The translations under genes were made by a program, and so were the position numbers. From Protopterus annectens (Eukaryota; Chordata; Ceratodontiformes; Protopteridae): a stretch of 64,000 bases of DNA. The notes under the pieces are model-generated. The model was not told the origin of the DNA and made no database searches. It saw nothing but the letters and a program-made list of their open reading frames with translations. The stretch lies in assembly GCF_019279795.1 (NCBI RefSeq), contig NC_056732.1:1071755438-1071819437 (forward strand). Direction: 5' to 3'. Within the stretch, counting starts at the first letter, position 1. Every line of letters starts with the position of its first letter. Positions 56,501-64,000 of the stretch are shown here, piece by piece.

Positions 56501-56759
56501 CCTCTCTCTTCTTAACCCCTCTTTGCACATTTGAAATCCACCACTTAACCCTGCTTCTTTAATTCACACAGGGCCTGAAGGAGAATCACATTATTGTGTT
56601 GCTGTAGTTAACTCTGTGCTTCCTCTTAGATCAAATTTAAAAGATGTTCTATTGCCAAATCCTGAATTGCTTCTTTATTGTTAAACTGCGCCTGTGTTCA
56701 AGGAGAAGCTGAACATTAGTAGCATTCCTTTTCGGTTTGTACCCAGAACAGAATTTTAT

Positions 56760-57000
56760 TAATGGTACAATTAAATGGAAATGTGCCTGTTCAAATAACT
56801 GAACTTCTGGCTATTACTGAAGCCAGTAAATTGTCAAAAGCTGAAACGGTTAATTTTCACACACTCACGTTATGCTTATGGGGTAGCTCATGACTTTGAG
56901 ACAATTTGGGGAAACAAAGGAGAGAGGATATTTGAGCTCAGCAGGCAGGGTCATTAAAAATGCTATTTTTTGTTTATGAACTATTGAATGCATAATTATT
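56760..57000 (+). pseudogene. retroviral RNase H remnant
   Basis: Around 56800-56945 the frame shows ITELLAITEASKL, then AYGV-HDFETIWGN, matching the end of retroviral RNase H, including the region after the TDSRYA box. The box itself is damaged (HTHVMLMG in one frame, SRYAYG-like in another). Frame changes are frequent. Confidence 0.5.
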
Positions 57001-57089
57001 ATTACTACCAAGGGAGTTCACAGAGGTTGTGTGTGTCACACACAAAAATGATGACTCCTATACTTCCCAAGAAAATAATTTTGCAGATT

Positions 57090-58010
57090 TAGCAGGAAGA
57101 CAAGCTGCACCATATTATCCTGATCAGGCCTCATTTGCAGCAACTTCAGGAAACTAACAATATTCGTTTTATAGGAATTATCTTTCCAGAATCAGACTGA
57201 GGTGGATCCATAATAGCTGCAGACATTATCTGGACCTTTTGTGCTGCTATCTGTAAGGACAGTTGGTTGCCCCACAAAATTTCTTAATTCAATTGATTAA
57301 AGCTTGCGGACTTACCTTTTCATTTGGGTAAAATGCCTTAAAACAAATTTCCAATGATAGGTATTCCTCTCACCTTTCAGAATTCACTCAACATTTTTGG
57401 CAATACTTAGGTAGTTTGCTCAGAACATAACGTGTCAAAGACTGCCAGCACCCTCACCAACTCTGAAAAACCTGTGGGGGTCCACTTTGCAAAATTCAGC
57501 GAGACATTTTTGAACTCTCACAAATGCAAAGGTTAAAATAAGTCCTTGTTATTGCTAATGCTTTTTTTGGAATGGTGGAAGCATACCTATGTCTGAAAAA
57601 TGATGCTACCACCCATAGCTAAAAAGTTTATTCAGGACTTTAAACCAAGATTTGGTGTTCCCTGCTGCATCCAGTCGGATCATGGTACTCCCTTTACTAG
57701 TCAGGTAATACAGTAGATGAGAAAACATTGAATACCAAAATGGAGAACCACTGCACTTACAGGCCACAAGCTTCAGGAATTGTAGTGTGGGCAACTCAAA
57801 CTATTAAAACCTGCCTTGCTAAGCTGCATAAGGAAACTGTTCTTAAATGGCCAGAAGCTTCATCTTTAGTTTCATTTAGTATGTATAGTGCAGTTAAGGC
57901 TACTAGGAAATTGTCCTGTCATGAAATTCTCATCAGCAGACCCATGACAATGCCTGTAACACCTCTCCCTAACCATTTGGAGTTACAAAACTGTAGATGA
58001 ATCTATTTTC
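57090..58010 (+). pseudogene. retroviral integrase remnant
   Basis: Around 57600-57710 the catalytic segment FGVPCCIQSDHGTPFTSQV is present, with the second catalytic aspartate in SDHG. A little further, within 57728-58000, YRPQASGIV and TIKTCLAKLHKETVLKWPEA match the part around the third catalytic acid, but the acidic residue expected in SG-VER is not seen. Frames change near 57720. In a live virus this enzyme joins viral DNA to the host; here it is broken. Confidence 0.6.
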
Positions 58011-58708
58011 TGTATTATAAGTCTGTTGTAATGTTTTGCAGCGCTATCAAAAGACAATTTCCAAGGCACTAAGACATGACCTGCAGTCAGAAGATTACAT
58101 CTAAATTAAATCATTCTGTCTGAGACATTCTTTATGCCTCAGACCAAAATGACCTTACTTGGTTTTGCTTACAACTGCCACAGCCATCTGATGCAAAGGA
58201 CTGCCCACCTGGATCCAAGTGCTGCATGCCAGGAAGATCCTACCTTGAGATGAATGCAGCTAAGTTACAAATCAATGTCATAATTTGTGCAAGGCCTATT
58301 GCAAATCAAACCAGATGGAAAAGCAGGGGACACTGTTGCATCAGCAGATGAAGACTGAAGAACTTATTACTCTGTCATCCGGCTCAAATCTTGAAATGGA
58401 GTCGAGTTAACCTACCAAATTAAGTCGTGAGGTGAAATAGTGACTCAATATCATCATCTTGGGTCAGAGATAAAACAATGATTCGTCCTCTTCTTCAACA
58501 ACAATATTATTTTCCCTTACTTCTGGACTAGACATCGAGGATTCATCATGCTGTTTGGACAATAGATCAAAGAATGCATCAACTAATCAATGATCAGTTG
58601 TGGGAAAGTGTACAGACACTACTTCCTGTTGGAGTTTCATTGTGCATCTATTTCATATTAGCTACAGCAGTGCATTTCAATAGCCATGTTTACAATTTCT
58701 TCAAAACC

Positions 58709-58847
58709 TTCATAGGTTCATAGATTAGTACTAGGCTAACTGCCCTTGCGAGCCATTTTAAGCCTAGCCAATTATCCCTTGTGAGACTCAAACCCTGCAC
58801 CTTGTGTGTTGTAAGGCAAACACCTTAGCCATTAGGCTACCCTCCCA
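58709..58847 (-). mobile_element. tRNA-derived SINE with LINE-like 3' tail
   Basis: On the minus strand the head has GGTAGCCTAATGGCTAAGG (box A) and GGGTTTGAGTCTC (box B, near 58783-58795). The tail reads GGCTTAAAATGG, then TTAGCCTAGTACTAATCTAT and GAACCTATGAA. The tail matches the 3' end of the CR1-like LINE at 56436-56500. It is not a tRNA gene: the head is followed by unrelated tail sequence and no acceptor stem forms. It lies inside the retroviral remnant. Confidence 0.75.
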
Positions 58848-58987
58848 ATCCCTTCAGCACCAACATGCCCGATTTTTATATGGACCTATCATCAGAACCA
58901 TTACTGTGATTTTCACCATTTTGCTTTACCCACTTTTTTCATCTGGAACCGTGAGCATATCATCGTCTTGAACCATCGAAACTATAA

Positions 58988-59651
58988 GTGCTGAATCATT
59001 TTTTATTACAGATAAGTGTAGCACAAACACTAGGGACAGAGATATGGTCAATATTATCTAGAACACCTGATTGGCATTCTAAATTTAATACCTTTTATAC
59101 TGCCTTACACACACACATGCAAAGACTCACCACTGACGGTTTGGTTTGTGCACATATACCTACTGCCCATTATGGAGGGGGAGGGATTCCACTCATTCCA
59201 ATACCACTGACTGATACAGATCTTCATTCAGCACTCTGTGCTATTCTTACTAAGAATCATAAAGCTAAACATTGCCCTTCTCCCTTTTCAGTAGTACCAC
59301 TTCGATTGTCAATGACCACTAAAGGAAATATTTATCATAAAAATGACACACTTTTTGTTATAAACAGCATTTTCAACTTTACTTGGAAAATTTATGATGG
59401 GGCTGAAAGGCTGGGTATGGCAGCACTACATGAATATTATTACATCTGTGGAGATCAAGCATATTATCCCTGGTTATGAACAGATTAGTTGGGTTGTTGC
59501 TATACAGGCAGTCTTATTCCAACTATACGACATACAGACACTTCACCTGTTGGAAAAATCTGCAATGCTCGTCACAGCAGAGATACAAAAAGACATTCCA
59601 AATTCAACTGATAAAATATATGCTTTACCATCCTTACCAGAAGGAAAATGA
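58988..59651 (+). pseudogene. retroviral envelope-type remnant
   Basis: A 163-codon open frame (58988-59479), continued in a second frame (59394-59651), follows integrase at the position of env. A cysteine-containing segment YYICGDQAYYPWL resembles the CG-AY-WLP region of some amphibian and fish endogenous retroviral surface proteins. No transmembrane anchor or fusion-peptide region is recognisable. The assignment rests on position and this short resemblance. Confidence 0.4.
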
Positions 59652-59689
59652 TTAGTATAAAAATGCTTTATAATGTTTAATTTACTACT

Positions 59690-60548
59690 GCTGGGTGAGA
59701 TCTGGAACTTGTGTATAAACAAAATTGAAAGACTGGTGAACTTTGTTCTATCTGCTTTCTAAGCAGGTTGGTTATCGGGGAAACCACAAGCTGTGGCAAA
59801 CATCTTTTAATGCTGACAGTACTGGGGGGGGGTTGAGTGAACGTTCTGGAAATTCCTGTCATGACAAATCATGTTTTCTGAGGGACTGAGAAACCTTAGT
59901 ATTCTTCTAGTGGAAACAATGGATCATACTGGAAACGGTCTTAGAAAGAACCATCGTATAAGAAAGACCATTAGCCTGTAGAGAATCCTGAGCCAAGTCC
60001 AACAAAACACCCATCTGACTCTGAAAGGAAAATTAGGGAAACCAGATCCAGAATTGCCAGCAACAGCTTCCCCAAGGATGGGCACAACATTCTGGCTAAA
60101 CAGCTGCACATTCCCTGCCTCTTCTCCCATGATTGGGTTGAGTTGCTCTCCCTTGCCCACTGAGAGGAGCTCAGCAAGCCATAGTGGATGTGTCTAACTC
60201 CCAATCCATGGTGGCTGCATGGACACTAAAGAGATCAGAAGAAAAAATGAGTGATGTGATGTAGCAGTTTTGCCACATCAAAGTCACCATATGTGGCTGA
60301 CACAAATTACAAGTCTGCTGTGGTGGCAAAGGCTGCTTAACATTCTTTTTCTTTTTGTGGTTGGAAGAAGGAATGCCAAGAGACCAATAGTTTGTTCCAC
60401 AGTCAAGCAAAAAGTGCTCATTTCCCAGAGAAATTTAGCAGCAACAGTGGGTAAAACAGGAAAGTCACAAACAGTAACCTTTTCTTGGGGGGGGGGGGTA
60501 AAAACCAGGTTAAACACTTTCCCCAGCCCCCAAGAGTAAAATAAATGA
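59690..60548 (-). mobile_element. DIRS copy I, gag fragment
   Basis: Near 59870-60190 the DNA resembles copy A at 10990-11530, with shared blocks such as TTTTCTGAGGGACTG and GGATGGGCACAACATTC-like stretches (GGATAGGCACAACATTCC in A). This identifies it as gag/leader of the A subfamily. The left side is cut near 59690 by the retroviral fragment. Copy J begins at 60549, so the right remainder, if it exists, is outside the window. Confidence 0.6.
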
Positions 60549-60984
60549 AAGTTATGTACTTACTATAATGCTAGACCTGAGTTGTCTTCAGTCTCTCTCA
60601 GGTCTATTGGACTGAACAGTACCAGCTCTTAGACTTTGGATTCTAGGCTCAGGTTCCTCCCCTACCCATAATTCCCGCAGTCCACTGAATACTTCAGATC
60701 AAGTTTACCTGCCTAATGTGCAGCTATAATGTAAAGCAAGACACGCTTACCTACCTGGAATACAGACTCATGGCTGTAAGAGGGGGGGGCAGGGCTCTGG
60801 ATACAAATGGTGCATTCAGACTGGAGCCCAAAAGAGAATGACAACCTGGCAGGAAGATGGAGGGAGGGAAAGTTAAGAGGATGTATGACAGCATGGATGT
60901 AGCATTATGTTAAGTGCACAACTTTTGTATGAAATCTTGTGATGTCCGTCTAGCATCAACTGTTGTGACAGTCTCCAGCTGCTG

Positions 60985-61800
60985 TAAAACCTGGAATGTC
61001 TCCTGTAAGGATATTCTGGAAGATGTTGGAACAAAAAGAAGCCCTGGACCTGAAATGCAAGTCCAGCTTGTGATGAGATATACAGGTATGCACAGCAGTC
61101 CAAGTAGCTGATGCAGAAATGTCCAACAAGCACTCTGGAAAAGTAGGCTGCTGAAGTGGCTACCATCCTGGTAGAATGAGCCTTGGAATTACAAACCTAT
61201 CTCCTTGTATACATACGAAAAGCAATCAGACAAACATCTAGATAAAGCCTCTTTAGAAACCCAAAAGGCAAACTAGGACAGGCAGATGAAGGCTGGTTAA
61301 ACAGAAGTCAAGTAATCCAAGTAGAAGAATAACCACTTAACACAGCTGAATCCAATGAAGTTGGAAACCCCTTTGACAATCTGACTGAAGGACACAGAGT
61401 TGATTTGAATAACTTACAGGTTTAGTCGGATGAAAATAAAATATCAGTTGTCTATGAATGTCCATCAAATGTAAACTGTACCCAACTTTATTGGAAAAAT
61501 ACAGGAAATAAACAGGTTGAATAACAGTCTGATTCACGGCAAACTCTGAAACCACCTTAAAGATAAAGGTAGGATTAGTTTGCAGTGACACTATCTTTAT
61601 GAAATCTCAAATTAGGTAGTTTACAGGAAAGAGCTTGAAGCTCTGAAATTTTTCCAGCAGAGGTAATAGATACCAGTAAAAGCAAATTCCAAGAAAGACT
61701 ATTCAGCTCCACAGTCACAGCTGGTTAAAAAGGGGTTTTGTCAAGACCTGAAGTATAAATGTATTGCCCCAGGATGGAACAGGATTTCTTAAAGGGCAAA
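60985..61800 (-). pseudogene. tyrosine recombinase remnant, copy J
   Basis: The stretch 61337-61591 has SLQTNPTFIFKVVSEFAVNQTV, equivalent to SLRTNPSFMPKVVSSVALNQTI of copy H, and HLMDIHRQLIFYF (HSLDIHRQLRYYL in H). These show the catalytic domain before the HxxR box. The box and nucleophile segments near 61000-61180 are strongly diverged. Not functional. Confidence 0.6.
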
Positions 61801-61971
61801 GAAGAAGGTACCTGTTACAAAGGCTTCTGACGACTTCAAGGAAGCAATAGGAGTTACTTCTCCTCTATGTGAAGATTTGAGATGGCAGCCATCTGAACTT
61901 CAATAGTGGAACAGCTAGCCCAATCATGAAAGAAACCAGCTAGAAAATAGCAAGGGGGGCTGAAAAGGGGT

Positions 61972-63611
61972 CTAAGAGGATGTCAAGATATGCAAAATCC
62001 TGAATAACAGCCTAGGCTCTCTGGCCATCCTGAAAACGGGAGAAACCATGTGGTTAACTTCATGGCTGCTATGTCCAGGTGAGGGGTACCAGACAAGTGA
62101 CAGACTAGGTTTTGAATGGAATATAGCACTCAAGATGGTCGTATCAAGTAAGGGTGACCATACCTGTTGAGGCCAAAGGGAAGCAATGAGGTTCACTTTC
62201 ACCTTGCACCACAATGCTTTCTGCAGAAACTTTAGAATGAGGGGAGGAAGAGGAGGACAAGAATACAAAAGACCCAGTGCGGCCAACTGTGGACCAGCAC
62301 ATTTCTCACGGTCTCTGTCTTCCAGGTAGATAAGGGTAAAGTCACTGCTGCACTTCGTGTTGGACAGGATATCAAGAAGATCGCAGCAATGGCTGACCTT
62401 AGTGGCTAAAAACTGGATATGCCACCACCTGACTGAAGAAACACCCATGAGGGAAAACTATGAACCTGTTTTAACTTGTCCGCCAAAACAGTGGATTTCC
62501 CCAGAATATGCATTTCCACAAGAAAGCTATGAAAAAACAGCCATAGCTTCTCAGCACAAAGGGCAAGAACATGTTCCACATTGCTTGTTGATGTATCACA
62601 TCACCAACATGCTGCCCTTCTGGATTAAAATTATACACCTGGGGGAGAGAGTCTGGAGTCTTGGAAAAGCCTGCAATGCCAGGAGGACTGCCCTCATCTC
62701 CAAGACAATAATGTGAAGACTGGCCTCAGAGGGGGCTAACATGCCTTGGACTCTTTCCCAGGTAATGCCCCCCCCCACTCCAAATGTGGACCATTCATAA
62801 TCACTGTGGCCTGAGGGGCAGAAAGCTGGAAAGCAGGATCCAAACACTATTGTACATGCCTGCATATGTTAGTAAGGTAAACAGGAAAGTGCATTGCTGG
62901 TACCACATTGACCACTCAACTGCAGAAGTTTACTGCAACACTTTATGTAAAATCTGGCCTAGGGAACTAAAGTGATAGAGGCTACCATTAATACAAGAAG
63001 ATGTACTATGCACCTGGTTGAGGCGTCTGATGGGAGAGGACTATTAAAGCTCGTTGTCAAAGGATGAGAATTCTTGACTCTGGAAGTCTGCTATCTTCAG
63101 TGTTGTATTTAGATGGGCCCAGATAAACTGACTGGACAGGGCCTGATTTTGACTTTTGCATACTGATTGCAGTTCTAAGACAGGGGCAAATCTGGAAACA
63201 ATCCCTGCTTGGAGTAACAGATTCCTGGAGGAAGCAGTTATGAGCCAGTCATCCTGATATGGGAACACCCACAACTCTGCAATCTGAGGTGAGCTGCAAC
63301 CAATGCCATGCACTTGGTGAACACCCAGGGGAGTTGTGGTGAGGTAAAGGACAAAAGGCTCTGATCTGGAAATTACAGCCTCCCAGCCAAAAGCAAAGAA
63401 ACATTCTAGAGCACCTGGTTATCTTGATGTGGTAGCATGCATCCTGAAGGTCCATGGAGTGCATCCAATCATCCTTCCTTAAGGGCAGTAGAAGGGAATA
63501 AACTATGACCACCAGAACTATGTCTGCTTTACACAGATCAAAAATAGGCCCAAGTTTCTCATTGCTCTTTGCTACCAAAAGAACCTTAAGTAGATTCTGG
63601 ATCCTTGTTAG

Positions 63612-63642
<31 letters not shown>

Positions 63643-63838
63643 ATTTCTTATGCTGCACCCTTCTGCGCAGATGGGATGTTGGGAAGTCTTTTCGAGTTGG
63701 GGGGACAAAGCAATGGAACGGTGTATTTCTGGTTATGATTCTCTGCAACCACAAATCCTGGGTAATGGCTGCCCAGGCTAAAGGGTGCAGAGACAAGCAC
63801 TCACAACTGCCTCCAGAGTGCAGCAGTCGGGCAACCAT
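61972..63838 (-). pseudogene. RT/RNase H remnant, copy J
   Basis: The segment after RNase H is in 61972-62448 (LWPQQVWSPLL for WPRQHWYPLL). RNase H lies around 62460-62865. RT pieces are 63044-63313 (HGIGCSSPQIAELWVFPYQDDWLI, with YQDD for YLDD) and 63249-63578 (DWMHSMDLQDACYHIKI). The linker is at 63608-63838 (LAWAAITQDLWLQRII). A T-run at 63610-63638 interrupts it. Fully degenerate. Confidence 0.65.
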
Positions 63839-64000
63839 TCAGAAGCATTGAAAATCTGTCAGAAAAAGGGTCCAGAAACTTTTGATTCTGCGGATGACCT
63901 CTGCGGTGAGGGTTATGTCCATTGTGATTACTCCTTCCTCTGCCTCTGGGAATCCTTCCTCTGCCTCTGGGAATCCTACTGTTAGGAACATCAGAAGCAA

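Larger units (their letters stand above)
56640..59660 (+). mobile_element. endogenous retrovirus remnant (RNase H, integrase, envelope region)
   Basis: From about 56760 broken frames show the C-terminal RNase H part, then integrase, then a longer open region of envelope type. No gag, protease or RT is found to the left, where a LINE ends near 56500, and no paired LTRs are evident. The order and spacing fit a simple retrovirus-like provirus of the gamma/epsilon group, but the class is uncertain. It holds many stops, and a SINE has inserted at 58709-58847. It is an inert fossil fragment. Confidence 0.6.
60549..64000 (-). mobile_element. DIRS copy J, runs off the window
   Basis: The left end is AGTTATGTACTTACTATAATG at 60549, a diverged form of the usual AGTACAG...TACC start. 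The left inverted repeat runs to about 60770. A decayed internal complementary region lies near 60890-60960 (GTAGCATTATGTTAAGTGCAC). Recombinase, RNase H and RT remnants follow in the usual order. The gag and right repeat would lie beyond 64000. Divergence places it with A and I. Confidence 0.7.

Noticed and set aside
58709..58847. Possible tRNA gene on the minus strand
   Set aside because: Box A and box B look right, but the segment runs into a LINE-like tail and no acceptor stem pairs; it is a SINE.
56500..59700. Retroviral LTR pair
   Set aside because: No repeated TG...CA-bounded segments were seen on either side of the retroviral remnant.
13985..64000. DNA methyltransferase domain as in some DIRS elements
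   Set aside because: I looked between RNase H and the recombinase in copies B, C, G and H and saw only the usual terminal segment (ASPLNYQL, WKVDAL, DWPRQ) with no methyltransferase motif.

Overview
This window looks like intergenic or intronic DNA from a large, repeat-rich vertebrate genome. An amphibian (salamander or caecilian) or lungfish is my best guess, because DIRS-type tyrosine-recombinase retrotransposons dominate and sit beside R2-type, CR1-type and L2-like LINEs, a Penelope-like element, tRNA-derived SINEs, a Tigger transposon, hAT-like MITEs and a retroviral remnant. I found no convincing host protein-coding gene and no stand-alone RNA gene.

Layout. About 1-590 is unassigned. 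About 595-4870 (+) is a decayed LINE of the R2/R4 type, with a tandemly repeated N-terminal region, a reverse transcriptase (RT) and a C-terminal restriction-like endonuclease region. About 4880-6884 is unassigned apart from one weak candidate exon. Positions 6885-12322 (-) hold the old DIRS copy A. About 12500-13940 (+) is an L2-like LINE 3' part. Positions 13985-25868 (-) are DIRS copy C, interrupted by the complete DIRS copy B (14470-20025) and by a Penelope-like 3' fragment (about 24796-25613). Positions 25899-31536 (-) are DIRS copy D, which carries a 336-bp hAT-like MITE. Positions 31537-33334 are spacer with a tRNA-derived SINE. From 33335 a nested stack begins: DIRS copy E contains DIRS copy F (34356-43477), F contains DIRS copy G (37303-42790), and E also contains a Tigger element (43893-46365). 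DIRS copy H (49284-54852) sits at the point where E breaks off. About 54853-56500 (+) is a CR1-like LINE carrying a 306-bp MITE. About 56640-59660 (+) is an endogenous retrovirus remnant holding a second tRNA-derived SINE. From about 59690 to the window end are a fragment of DIRS copy I and copy J, which starts inside it and runs off the edge.

How the parts work together. Each full DIRS copy reads, on the minus strand, right inverted terminal repeat, gag, RT/RNase H, tyrosine recombinase, internal complementary region, left inverted terminal repeat. The internal complementary region of copies G and H contains the right and left ends of the element fused head to tail, which is the junction expected of a circular intermediate and fixes the element ends to the base. 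Ten of ten DIRS copies lie in the same orientation. No copy looks fully functional: G comes closest (gag with one premature stop, RT motif YLDD, near-identical inverted repeats), H has YLDG and C has YLND in the RT active site, and F has lost its RT. Insertion order by nesting: E before F before G; E before Tigger; C before B and the Penelope-like fragment; I before J; the CR1-like LINE before its MITE.
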